Assembly (NCBI RefSeq): GCF_025290915.1 | Contig: NZ_JAOCQE010000041.1 | Coordinates: 1 to 35,765 of the forward strand | Direction of reading: 5' to 3' | Origin: Streptomyces sp. 15-116A | GTDB lineage: Bacteria > Actinomycetota > Actinomycetes > Streptomycetales > Streptomycetaceae | Length of the DNA stretch: 35,765 nt | Shown here: positions 1 through 6,908 of the stretch, in pieces | Layout of the letters: every line of letters begins with the position of its first letter | How positions within the stretch are numbered: the first letter of the stretch is position 1 | Notes under the pieces: generated by a model | Told to the model about the DNA's origin: nothing | The model's input: the letters and a program-made list of their open reading frames with translations, nothing else | The model's database searches: none | Translations under genes and position numbers: made by a program

Positions 1-61
1 CGCGGTCGCTCGGCTCGGCCGGCCCGTGCCGGGCGTTCGAGCCCTCGTCGTACGCGTCCAT
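1..61 (-). CDS. Possible 5' end of a minus-strand gene leaving the window
   Basis: An ATG at 61-59 on the minus strand opens a frame that stays open to the window edge. It gives about 20 residues beginning MDAYDEGSNARHGPAEPSDR. Every codon after the start ends in G or C, which is what real Streptomyces genes look like, though the piece is too short to prove coding. A purine-rich GGTGGAACGGGG lies upstream. If real, the gene is divergent from paaA. The product cannot be recognised from so few residues. Confidence 0.33.
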   Translation of the reverse strand, partial: MDAYDEGSNARHGPAEPSDR

Positions 62-338
62 GGCGCCCCGTTCCACCTTCTCGTTCCCTCGCCGCCACCG
101 CCCGGCGGCCGCGGGGGCGTCGCGGAGGCGTCGCTTCCGCTGTGCGCCGCTCCATCGCCGCGCACCGCTCCACCGCGTCGCACGGCACGGTACTCAGCGC
201 AGGCCGCCCGGGCCCAGTCCGGCGGCCGGTCCGTGCCGTGGCCGTGACCACATCGCAGCGCGCCACGGGCCGTACTCGCGTCGCGCCCGCTCCCGCCGCT
301 TCGCCCACAGGCAGCCCCCGCAGGTTATCCACAAGCGG
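62..338. other. Non-coding stretch upstream of paaA
   Basis: The stretch up to the paaA promoter is proline/arginine-rich in every reading frame. No frame combines a ribosome binding site with good codon usage, so I call no gene in it. The only features I see are the DnaA-box-like nonamer near its end and, at the left edge, the possible divergent start at 61. Confidence 0.5.
325..333 (+). promoter_or_regulatory. Isolated DnaA-box match (TTATCCACA)
   Basis: The nonamer TTATCCACA is identical to the general bacterial DnaA box. It ends six bases before the -35 hexamer of the putative paaA promoter. A single box can occur by chance. It is listed because other matches are clustered at 28806-29019 in the same window. 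Confidence 0.4.
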
Positions 339-367
339 TTGACACCGTGCGGCCCCCGTCTCACCAT
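339..367 (+). promoter_or_regulatory. Putative paaA promoter
   Basis: A perfect TTGACA hexamer lies at 339-344. At a 17-base spacing it is followed by CACCAT (362-367), which matches the -10 consensus at three of six positions including the final A and T. It is the only good promoter in the divergent region and points at the paa operon, 70 bases before the paaA start. The -10 element is weak, so activity is an inference. Confidence 0.45.
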
Positions 368-379
368 GGAATCGCACGA

Positions 380-393
380 ACCGAACGATCGGT
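380..393. promoter_or_regulatory. PaaR-like palindromic operator before paaA
   Basis: The sequence ACCGAACGATCGGT has perfect five-base arms. It fits the core ACCG-NN-CG-NN-CGGT that I recall for PaaR, the TetR-family repressor of phenylacetate genes in Corynebacterium. The flanking bases fit that motif only partly. It lies just downstream of the putative promoter and 42 bases before paaA, a typical roadblock position for a repressor released by phenylacetyl-CoA. No paaR gene is present in the window. Confidence 0.5.
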
Positions 394-435
394 CGGGAGC
401 GTGCTCCGAGAAGAACCCAGGTCGAGGGGGACCTC

Positions 436-1506
436 ATGGCGACAGCAGCCGCCCGCGAGACGGCCCGCAGCCAGGCGTACGACGCACCGGAAGGCGCCGG
501 CGACATCACCGCCGAGTACCAGCGCGCCTTCGACGCGGCCGTCGCCGCCGACGAGCGGATCGAGCCGCGCGACTGGATGCCGGACGCCTACCGGGCCACG
601 CTCGTGCGGCAGATCGCGCAGCACGCCCACTCCGAGATCATCGGCATGCAGCCCGAGGCCAACTGGATCACCCGCGCGCCCTCGCTGCGCCGCAAGGCGA
701 TCCTCATGGCCAAGGTGCAGGACGAGGCCGGCCACGGCCTGTATCTGTACAGCGCCGCCGAAACCCTCGGCACCAGCCGCGACGAGCTGCTCGACAAGCT
801 CCACGCCGGCCGCCAGAAGTACTCCTCGATCTTCAACTACCCGACGCTGACCTGGGCGGACGTCGGCGCGATCGGCTGGCTCGTGGACGGCGCCGCGATC
901 ACCAACCAGGTCCCCCTGTGCCGCTGCTCCTACGGCCCGTACGCGCGCGCGATGGTCCGGATCTGCAAGGAGGAGTCCTTCCACCAGCGCCAGGGCTACG
1001 AGCTGCTGCTCGCCCTGAGCAAGGGCACTCCGGAGCAGCACGCGATGGCGCAGGACGCGGTCGACCGCTGGTGGTGGCCGTCGCTGATGATGTTCGGCCC
1101 GCCCGACGACGAGTCGCAGCACTCCGCCCAGTCGATGGCCTGGAAGATCAAGCGGCACTCCAACGACGAGCTGCGCCAGCGCTTCGTGGACATCTGCGTC
1201 CCCCAAGCCGAATCGCTCGGCCTCACGCTCCCCGACCCGGACCTGAAGTGGAACGAGGAGCGCGGGCACTACGACTCCGGCGCGATCGACTGGACGGAGT
1301 TCTGGGAGGTCCTCAAGGGCAACGGCCCCTGCAACGAGGAGCGGCTGACCCGGCGCAGGCAGGCCCACGAGGAAGGCGCCTGGGTCAGAGAGGCGGCAGC
1401 GGCATACGCGGCCAAGCACACCACCGCCCGGCCCGGCACGAGCACGAGCACGAGCACGAGCGGCGAGACAGGCATGAACGGCGAGACAGGAGCGACGCGA
1501 GCATGA
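436..1506 (+). CDS. paaA: 1,2-phenylacetyl-CoA epoxidase, catalytic subunit PaaA
   Basis: PaaA carries the di-iron centre that epoxidises the aromatic ring of phenylacetyl-CoA using oxygen, the first ring-attacking step of aerobic phenylacetate breakdown in the cytoplasm. The 356-residue protein has the ferritin-like diiron pattern: a first helix with [17 protein letters not shown] near residue 95 and an [11 protein letters not shown] segment near 180. It also has the family's [14 protein letters not shown] block. The ATG is preceded by GAGGGGG. Its stop overlaps the paaB start (ATGA), so translation is coupled. The last 25 residues are an odd Thr/Ser and GETG repeat tail encoded by four CACGAG units and a duplicated GGCGAGACAGG, probably variable by slippage. 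Assignment is firm from sequence and operon order. Confidence 0.97.
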   Translation: MATAAARETARSQAYDAPEGAGDITAEYQRAFDAAVAADERIEPRDWMPDAYRATLVRQIAQHAHSEIIGMQPEANWITRAPSLRRKAILMAKVQDEAGHGLYLYSAAETLGTSRDELLDKLHAGRQKYSSIFNYPTLTWADVGAIGWLVDGAAITNQVPLCRCSYGPYARAMVRICKEESFHQRQGYELLLALSKGTPEQHAMAQDAVDRWWWPSLMMFGPPDDESQHSAQSMAWKIKRHSNDELRQRFVDICVPQAESLGLTLPDPDLKWNEERGHYDSGAIDWTEFWEVLKGNGPCNEERLTRRRQAHEEGAWVREAAAAYAAKHTTARPGTSTSTSTSGETGMNGETGATRA

Positions 1507-1790
1507 CCACCACCGACTGGCCCCTGTGGGAGGTCTTCGTGCGCTCGCGCCGGGGACTGTCCCACACCCACGCCGGCAGCCTGCACGCGCCGGACGCGGA
1601 GCTCGCCCTGCGCAACGCCCGCGATCTGTACACCCGGCGCGGTGAGGGCGTCTCCATCTGGGTCGTGCCGTCCTCCGCGATCACCGCCTCGTCGCCCGAC
1701 GAGAAGGACCCGTTCTTCGAGCCGGCCGCCGACAAGCCCTACCGGCACCCGACGTTCTACGAGATCCCCGAGGGGGTGCAGCACCTGTGA
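1503..1790 (+). CDS. paaB: Phenylacetyl-CoA epoxidase subunit PaaB
   Basis: This small protein of 95 residues belongs to the PaaB family, a non-catalytic part of the epoxidase complex. The opening [17 protein letters not shown] and the later [22 protein letters not shown] are the family's conserved blocks. The ATG overlaps the paaA stop by four bases, and the stop overlaps the paaC GTG start (GTGA). No other start in the frame fits the family length. PaaB is thought to bridge catalytic PaaA-PaaC units in the multi-subunit complex. Confidence 0.96.
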   Translation: MTTTDWPLWEVFVRSRRGLSHTHAGSLHAPDAELALRNARDLYTRRGEGVSIWVVPSSAITASSPDEKDPFFEPAADKPYRHPTFYEIPEGVQHL

Positions 1791-2521
1791 CGACGACTTC
1801 CGCCAAGGACACCGCCCTCACCCAGGCCGCCCTGGCGCTCGGCGACGACGCGCTGGTGCTCTCCCACCGCCTGGGCGAGTGGGCCGGGAACGCCCCCGTG
1901 CTGGAGGAGGAGGTTGCCCTCGCCAACATCGCGCTCGACCTGCTCGGCCAGGCCCGGGTGCTGCTGTCGATGGCCGGCGACGAGGACGAGCTGGCGTTCC
2001 TCCGCGAGGAGCGCGCGTTCCGCAACCTCCAGCTGGTGGAGCAGCCCAACGGCGACTTCGCCCACACCATCGCCCGCCAGCTGTACTTCTCCGTCTACCA
2101 GCACCTCCTCCACGCCGAACTGGCCGCCGGTGACGGCCCGTTCGCACCGCTGGCCGCGAAGGCCGTGAAGGAGGTCGACTACCACCGCGACCACGCCGAG
2201 CAGTGGACCCTGCGCCTCGGCGACGGCACCGAGGTCAGCCACGAGCGGATGCAGCGGGCCGTGAACGCGCTGTGGCGGTTCACCGGCGAGATGTTCCAGC
2301 CGGTCGAGGGCCTGGACGTCAACTGGCAGGTGCTGGAGTCGGCCTGGCTGGAGCGCGTCGAGGACGTCCTGCGCCGGGCCACGCTCTCGGTGCCCGAAGG
2401 ACCGCGCACGGGCGCATGGTCGGCCGGTGCGGGCCGTCAGGGCCTGCACACCGAGCCGTTCGGCCGCATGCTCGCCGAGATGCAGCACCTGCACCGCAGC
2501 CACCCGGGGACGACATGGTGA
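1787..2521 (+). CDS. paaC: Phenylacetyl-CoA epoxidase structural subunit PaaC
   Basis: The 244-residue PaaC is a ferritin-fold protein without a working metal site that pairs with PaaA to form the epoxidase core. Family features include LGDDALVLSHRLGEW at the N-terminus, LANIALDLLGQAR, and YFSVYQHLLHAELA further on. The start is GTG inside the paaB stop (GTGA). The stop overlaps the paaD start. Length and position in the ABCDE order match known operons. Confidence 0.96.
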   Translation: MTTTSAKDTALTQAALALGDDALVLSHRLGEWAGNAPVLEEEVALANIALDLLGQARVLLSMAGDEDELAFLREERAFRNLQLVEQPNGDFAHTIARQLYFSVYQHLLHAELAAGDGPFAPLAAKAVKEVDYHRDHAEQWTLRLGDGTEVSHERMQRAVNALWRFTGEMFQPVEGLDVNWQVLESAWLERVEDVLRRATLSVPEGPRTGAWSAGAGRQGLHTEPFGRMLAEMQHLHRSHPGTTW

Positions 2522-3111
2522 CCACCACCCCGCTGGAGGCGGAACTTCTCGAACTCGCCGGTTCCGTGCCCGACCCCGAACTGCCCGTGCTGACCCTGCG
2601 CGAACTGGGCGTCGTCCGCGCGGTGCACGCCCGCGGGGCGGACGCCGTCGAGGTCGAACTGACGCCGACCTACACCGGCTGCCCGGCCATCGAGGCGATG
2701 TCCCTCGACATAGAGCGCGTGCTGCGCGAGCACGGAGTGCGCGAGGTCACCGTGCGCACAGTGCTGGCGCCCGCCTGGTCCACCGACGACATCACCGACG
2801 AAGGCCGCCGCAAACTGCGGGAGTTCGGCATCGCCCCGCCGCGCGTGCGGTCGGCCTCCGGGCCGGTCACCGTCGCCCTCGGACCGACGCGCACGCGGGA
2901 CGACGCCCGGCCGGACGGCACGCCGAGCGGCGCTCCCGACGGCACCCCGGGCGGCGCTCCGGACGGCACCGACGCCCTGGAGGCCATCCGCTGCCCGCAC
3001 TGCGGCTCCGCCGACACCGAGCTGCTCAGCCGTTTCTCGTCCACCGCGTGCAAGGCGCTGCGCCGCTGCCTGGCCTGCCGTGAACCGTTCGACCACTTCA
3101 AGGAGTTGTGA
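2515..3111 (+). CDS. paaD: PaaD, iron-sulfur assembly (MIP18/DUF59) protein of the epoxidase
   Basis: PaaD is needed to mature the epoxidase, most likely by delivering iron-sulfur clusters. The 198-residue protein has an N-terminal MIP18/DUF59 domain (roughly 5-105) with the PDPELPVLTLRELG and TPTYTGCPAIEAM motifs. The C-terminal zinc-ribbon-like tail carries CPHCGS and CLAC. Between them lies a Gly/Pro/Asp linker made of tandem eight-residue units (GTPSGAPD, GTPGGAPD) encoded by a 24-base repeat at 2917-2964. I chose the ATG at 2515, which overlaps the paaC stop. The GTG one codon later is an alternative. The linker is the only unusual part. Confidence 0.94.
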   Translation: MVTTTPLEAELLELAGSVPDPELPVLTLRELGVVRAVHARGADAVEVELTPTYTGCPAIEAMSLDIERVLREHGVREVTVRTVLAPAWSTDDITDEGRRKLREFGIAPPRVRSASGPVTVALGPTRTRDDARPDGTPSGAPDGTPGGAPDGTDALEAIRCPHCGSADTELLSRFSSTACKALRRCLACREPFDHFKEL

Positions 3112-4169
3112 TGGCCCGCTTCCACCGGCTCCGGGTGGCCGCGGTCGACCGGCTCACCGACGACTCCGTCGCCCTCACCCTCGCCGTCCCGCCGGACCTG
3201 CGCGAGGAGTACCGGTACGCCCCCGGCCAGCACCTCGCCCTGCGGCGCACGGTCGACGGCGAGGAGATACGGCGCACCTACTCCATCTGCTCCCCCGCAC
3301 CCGACGGCGAGGGACCGAGCACGCTGCGCGTGGGCGTGCGGCTGGTCGAGGGCGGCGCCTTCTCCACCTACGCACTGAAGGAGATCAACCTCGGCGACGA
3401 GCTGGAGGTCATGACCCCGGCCGGCCGTTTCACGCTCCAGCCGGCGCCCGGCCAGTACGCCGCGATCGTCGGCGGGAGCGGCATCACCCCGGTGCTGTCC
3501 ATCGTCTCGACCCTGCTCGCGCGGGAGCCCCGGGCGCGGTTCTGCCTGATACGCAGCGACCGCACCGCCGCCTCCACGATGTTCCTGGAGGAGGTCGCCG
3601 ACCTGAAGGACCGCTACCCCGACCGGTTCCAGCTGGTGACGGTGCTCTCCCGGGAGGAGCAGCAGGCGGGGCTGCCGTCCGGGCGGCTCGACCAGGAGCG
3701 GCTGACCGGCCTGCTGCCGGCGCTGCTGCCGGTCGGGCAGGTGGACGGCTGGTTCCTGTGCGGGCCGTACGGGCTGGTCGAGGGCGCCGAGCGGACCCTG
3801 CGGGGCCTGGGTGTCCCCCGCTCCCGCATCCACGAGGAGATCTTCCACGTCGACGCGAGCCCCGCTCCCGCGGGCGCGGCGACGGCCCCCGCGCACAGCA
3901 CGGTCACCGCCCGGCTCGACGGACGCGGCGGCACCTGGCCCGTCCAGGACGGCGAGTCCCTGCTGGACACGGTGCTGCGCAACCGCCCCGACGCCCCTTA
4001 CGCCTGCAAGGGCGGGGTGTGCGGGACCTGCCGCGCCTTCCTGGTCTCCGGCGAGGTGCGGATGGACCGCAACTTCGCGCTGGAGGCGGAGGAGACCGAG
4101 GCGGGCTATGTCCTGGCCTGTCAGTCGCATCCGGTGACGGAAAGGGTGGAGCTGGACTTCGACCGGTAG
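3111..4169 (+). CDS. paaE: Phenylacetyl-CoA epoxidase reductase PaaE
   Basis: PaaE moves electrons from NADPH to the PaaA di-iron site. The 352 residues show three modules. An FAD-binding barrel contains RRTYSICS near residue 56. A nucleotide-binding domain contains GGSGITPV near 122. A C-terminal plant-type 2Fe-2S ferredoxin domain contains the cluster cysteines in CKGGVCGTC, with a last cysteine in LACQSHP. The ATG at 3111 sits five bases after AAGGAG and overlaps the paaD stop by one base. The GTG one codon earlier is too close to that ribosome binding site. It is the last gene of the coupled paa operon. No phenylacetate-CoA ligase or downstream paa genes follow. Confidence 0.96.
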   Translation: MARFHRLRVAAVDRLTDDSVALTLAVPPDLREEYRYAPGQHLALRRTVDGEEIRRTYSICSPAPDGEGPSTLRVGVRLVEGGAFSTYALKEINLGDELEVMTPAGRFTLQPAPGQYAAIVGGSGITPVLSIVSTLLAREPRARFCLIRSDRTAASTMFLEEVADLKDRYPDRFQLVTVLSREEQQAGLPSGRLDQERLTGLLPALLPVGQVDGWFLCGPYGLVEGAERTLRGLGVPRSRIHEEIFHVDASPAPAGAATAPAHSTVTARLDGRGGTWPVQDGESLLDTVLRNRPDAPYACKGGVCGTCRAFLVSGEVRMDRNFALEAEETEAGYVLACQSHPVTERVELDFDR

Positions 4170-4191
4170 GGACAGCTCACTTCTGTTCTTC

Positions 4192-4205
4192 TGCAACCTG
4201 TTCTA
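4192..4205. promoter_or_regulatory. KstR-like operator before the acyl-CoA dehydrogenase
   Basis: The sequence TGCAACCTGTTCTA matches every fixed base of the TNNAACNNGTTNNA motif described for KstR, the TetR-family repressor of steroid and cholesterol catabolism in mycobacteria. It lies 65 bases before the dehydrogenase start and is immediately followed by TCTTGACG, a possible -35. Matches are rare in such GC-rich DNA. Which regulator binds is an inference, since none is encoded here. Confidence 0.45.
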
Positions 4206-4269
4206 TCTTGACGCCCCGTCAGGTCAGCGTCGATCCGCGCACCTCCGGGCGCCGTGAGAGGACAGGACC

Positions 4270-5403
4270 GTGGACTTCACCTTCACCGAGGAGCAGCAGG
4301 CGGCGGCCGAGGCGGCACGGGGCGTGTTCGCCGGGGCCGTACCGGACGCGGTGCCCAGCCCCGCGCTCACCACGGGCGCCGTCGCCGACGGCTTCGACCG
4401 TGCGCTGTGGGCCCGGCTCGCCGAAGCCGACCTGCTCAGCCTGCTGCTCGACCCGGAACACGGCGGATCCGGCCTGGACGCGATCGCCCTGTGCCTGGTG
4501 CTGCGGGAGTCCGCCCAGGTGCTGGCACGGGTGCCTCTGCTGGAGAGCAGCGCCGCCGCGGCCGCCGTCCAGACCTTCGGCAGCCCCGAGGCCAGGTCCG
4601 CGCTGCTCGCCCGGGCGGGCCGGGGCGAGCTCGTGCTGACCGTCGCCGCGCACGGCCGCACCGGCCACGACCCCGCGGAACGCGCCGTGACCGCACGCCG
4701 GGACGGCACGTCATGGGTGCTGGACGGGGTGCAGACGGCCGTGCCGTGGGCGTACGACGCGGATGTCGTCGTCGTGCCCGCGCACACCGGCGCCGACCGG
4801 ACCGTCCTCGCGCTGGTGCCCAGGGAGCGCGAAGGGGTCGTCCTCGCCGAGCAGTTCTCCACCAGCGGGGAGCGGCTGGGCGAGCTGCGGCTGAACTCCG
4901 TGCGTCTCGCCGGGCGGGACGTCGTCGACGCGGACGGCGCGTGGGAGTGGCTGCGGGATCTGCTGACCACCGGGACGTGTGCGCTGGCGCTCGGGCTCGG
5001 TGAGCGGGTGCTGCGGATGACGAGTGAGTACACCGGCAAGCGTGAGCAGTTCGGCCATCCCCTCGCCAGCTTCCAGGCCGTGGCGATGCAGGCCGCCGAC
5101 CGCTTCGTCGACCTGCGCGCCATGGAAGTCACCCTGTGGCAGGCCGCCTGGCGGATCGCCTCCGGGGCGCCGGGCGCCCTGCCCGCCGCCGGGGACGTCG
5201 CCGTCGCCAAGATCTGGGCGGCGGAGGGGGTACGCAGGGTGGTGCAGACCGCGCAGCATCTGCACGGCGGCTTCGGCGCCGACGTGGACTACCCGCTGCA
5301 CCGGTACCACGCGTGGGCCAAGCACCTAGAACTCTCGCTCGGCCCGGCGGCGGCCCACGAGGAAGCCCTCGGAGACCTGCTGGCGTCACACCCGCCGACG
5401 TGA
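4270..5403 (+). CDS. Acyl-CoA dehydrogenase family protein
   Basis: A flavin enzyme that would introduce a double bond between C2 and C3 of an acyl-CoA. The 377 residues begin with the typical MDFTFTEEQQAAAEAARGVF and include the central LLLDPEHGGSGLD block. The C-terminal domain has YTGKREQFGHPLASFQAV and, near the end, AQHLHGGFGADVDYPLHRY. The usual catalytic glutamate of straight-chain dehydrogenases is not evident in these blocks. This resembles the divergent FadE partners that act as heteromeric pairs in steroid side-chain degradation, but no partner gene is adjacent. The GTG start follows GAGAGGA. It is monocistronic, 100 bases after paaE. Family assignment is firm, substrate unknown. 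Confidence 0.9.
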   Translation: MDFTFTEEQQAAAEAARGVFAGAVPDAVPSPALTTGAVADGFDRALWARLAEADLLSLLLDPEHGGSGLDAIALCLVLRESAQVLARVPLLESSAAAAAVQTFGSPEARSALLARAGRGELVLTVAAHGRTGHDPAERAVTARRDGTSWVLDGVQTAVPWAYDADVVVVPAHTGADRTVLALVPREREGVVLAEQFSTSGERLGELRLNSVRLAGRDVVDADGAWEWLRDLLTTGTCALALGLGERVLRMTSEYTGKREQFGHPLASFQAVAMQAADRFVDLRAMEVTLWQAAWRIASGAPGALPAAGDVAVAKIWAAEGVRRVVQTAQHLHGGFGADVDYPLHRYHAWAKHLELSLGPAAAHEEALGDLLASHPPT

Positions 5404-5459
5404 GGTCCTTCGGCGAGACCAGCAGGGGTGCGGGGCGGGTCCCAGGATGCCCGGTCGGG

Positions 5460-5807
5460 CTAGAGCACGTAGCCCGGCTGTCCGTCGTCGGTGACGACCG
5501 GGCGGCCCGCGGACTCCCACACCTGCATCCCGCCGCCCACGTTCACGGCGTCGATGCCCTGCTGCACCAGATACATCGTGACCTGCGCCGACCGTCCGCC
5601 GGAACGGCAGATCACATGCACGCGGCCGTCCTGCGGGGCGGCCTCGGTCAGCTCGCCGTAGCGGGCCACGAACTCGCTGATCGGGATGTGCAGCGCCCCG
5701 GCGGCGTGACCGGCCTTCCACTCGTCGTCCTCACGGACGTCCAGCAGGAAGTCGCCGTCCTTGAGGTCCGCGACCTCGACCGTGGGCACACCAGCTCCAA
5801 AACTCAT
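5460..5807 (-). CDS. Single-domain rhodanese-like protein
   Basis: A 115-residue rhodanese domain. FLLDVREDDEWKAGHAAGALHIP is the typical first half, and HVICRSGGRSAQ holds the active-site loop, with the catalytic cysteine at about residue 67. Such small proteins carry persulfide sulfur between donors and acceptors. The ATG at 5807 gives the normal family length. The open frame upstream is proline/arginine-rich and does not look coding. The gene converges with the acyl-CoA dehydrogenase and lies 35 bases after the J-domain gene. Its sulfur acceptor is not known. Confidence 0.92.
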   Translation of the reverse strand: MSFGAGVPTVEVADLKDGDFLLDVREDDEWKAGHAAGALHIPISEFVARYGELTEAAPQDGRVHVICRSGGRSAQVTMYLVQQGIDAVNVGGGMQVWESAGRPVVTDDGQPGYVL

Positions 5808-5842
5808 GCTCCCGACGCTACCCGAAGAAGCACCGACGGAGC

Positions 5843-6679
5843 TCAGGCCAGCAGGGCCGCAAGCTCCGCCTCGCGCTCGGTGAGCTGGGCCCGCAGCTGC
5901 TCGGCGATCTCGTCGAGGAGGCCGTCGGGGTCGTCCGGGGCCAGCCGCAGCATGGAGCCGATGGCGCTCTCCTCCAGCTCCTTGGCCACCAGCGTGAGCA
6001 GCTCCTTGCGCTGGGAGAGCCATTCGAGGCGGGCGTAGAGCTCCTCTGCTGCGCTCGGGGCACGCCGCAGCTGCGGTCCGGCCGCCCACTCCTCGGCGAG
6101 TTCCCGCAGCTCGGCCTCGCTGCCGCGGGCGTAGGCGGCGTTGACGCGGGTGATGAACTCCTCGCGGCGGCTGCGCTCGGCGTCCTCCTGCGCCAGGTCC
6201 GGGTGGGCCTTGCGGGCGAGGTCGCGGTAGAGCTTGCGGGCCTCCTCGCTGGGCCGCACCCGCTGCGGAGGCTTCACCGGCCGCTCGGTGAGCATGGCGA
6301 CGGCCTCCGGGAAGAGCCCCTCGCCGTCCATCCAGCCGTTCAGCAGCTCCTCGACACCGGGGATCGGCGTCAGCCGGGCACGGGCCTCCTCGGCGCGGCG
6401 GCGGTCCTCGGGGTCACCGCTGCGGTCGGCGCGGGCCTGGAGGATCCGGGCGTCCAGTTCCTCGAGGCGGGCGTACATCGGTCCGAGCTTCTGCTCGTGC
6501 AGCCGGGAGAAGTTCTCGACCTCGATACGGAAGGTCTCCACGGCGATCTCGAACTCGATCAGCGCCTGCTCGGCCGCCCGTACGGCCTGCTCCAGCCGCT
6601 CCTCGGCCCGCGGCGCACCCACGCCACCGGGCACCTGCTCCGCACCGGCATCGCTCTGCCGCCCACCTTCCGAGCTCAT
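5843..6679 (-). CDS. Coiled-coil protein with a J-domain-like HPD motif
   Basis: A 278-residue cytoplasmic protein. Residues 25-105 are rich in Glu, Ala and Arg and should form a long coiled coil. Around 145-185 the segment LYRDLARKAHPDLAQ followed by FITRVNAAYARG matches a J domain, with HPD at 159-161, the tripeptide that stimulates DnaK/Hsp70 ATPase. The C-terminal 90 residues are again helical. I chose the ATG at 6679. An adjacent GTG and the longer frame upstream lack support. It may recruit DnaK to a specific client, but the client cannot be told from sequence. Confidence 0.82.
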   Translation of the reverse strand: MSSEGGRQSDAGAEQVPGGVGAPRAEERLEQAVRAAEQALIEFEIAVETFRIEVENFSRLHEQKLGPMYARLEELDARILQARADRSGDPEDRRRAEEARARLTPIPGVEELLNGWMDGEGLFPEAVAMLTERPVKPPQRVRPSEEARKLYRDLARKAHPDLAQEDAERSRREEFITRVNAAYARGSEAELRELAEEWAAGPQLRRAPSAAEELYARLEWLSQRKELLTLVAKELEESAIGSMLRLAPDDPDGLLDEIAEQLRAQLTEREAELAALLA

Positions 6680-6740
6680 CACCCGCCCAGCGTAGGCCAC
6701 ACCCGGGCCCCACCTGCCAGCCCGTCTCCGGCGGCCTCCC

Positions 6741-6885
6741 CGCGTGACGCCCGCGGACCCGCCCACGGCCGCAGACTCGCCCGTGTGACGCCCGCGGACC
6801 CGCCCACGTGACGGCCGCAGACTCGCCCGTGTGACGGCCGGGGACGCCCGTGTGACGACGGGGGACTCGCCCGTGTGACAGCGGC
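6741..6885. repeat. Degenerate direct repeats between two minus-strand genes
   Basis: Short units of the type CTCGCCCGTGTGACG recur five times, and the 22-base core that begins GTGACGCCCGCGGACC occurs at about 6744 and again at 6785, roughly 41 bases apart. The array lies between the end of the DUF2252 gene and the start of the J-domain gene. It has no constant spacer length or unique spacers, so it is not a CRISPR array. It may have grown by slippage or carry binding sites. Confidence 0.6.
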
Positions 6886-6908
6886 CTCGCCTCCCGCGCG
6901 CCCCGCCG

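Noticed and set aside
361..1419. 352-codon minus-strand frame across paaA
   Set aside because: It is antisense to a firmly identified gene, has no recognisable domain and reflects high GC third positions.
60..1502. Long plus-strand frame upstream of and overlapping paaA
   Set aside because: It is an Arg/Pro-rich shadow of paaA in another frame. Only its last 95 codons, paaB from 1503, are real.
2670..4196. 508-codon minus-strand frame antisense to paaD and paaE
   Set aside because: The composition is typical of antisense shadows, and the sense genes are unambiguous.
6741..6885. CRISPR array
   Set aside because: The units are short, uneven and degenerate without unique spacers of constant length, and no cas gene is present.
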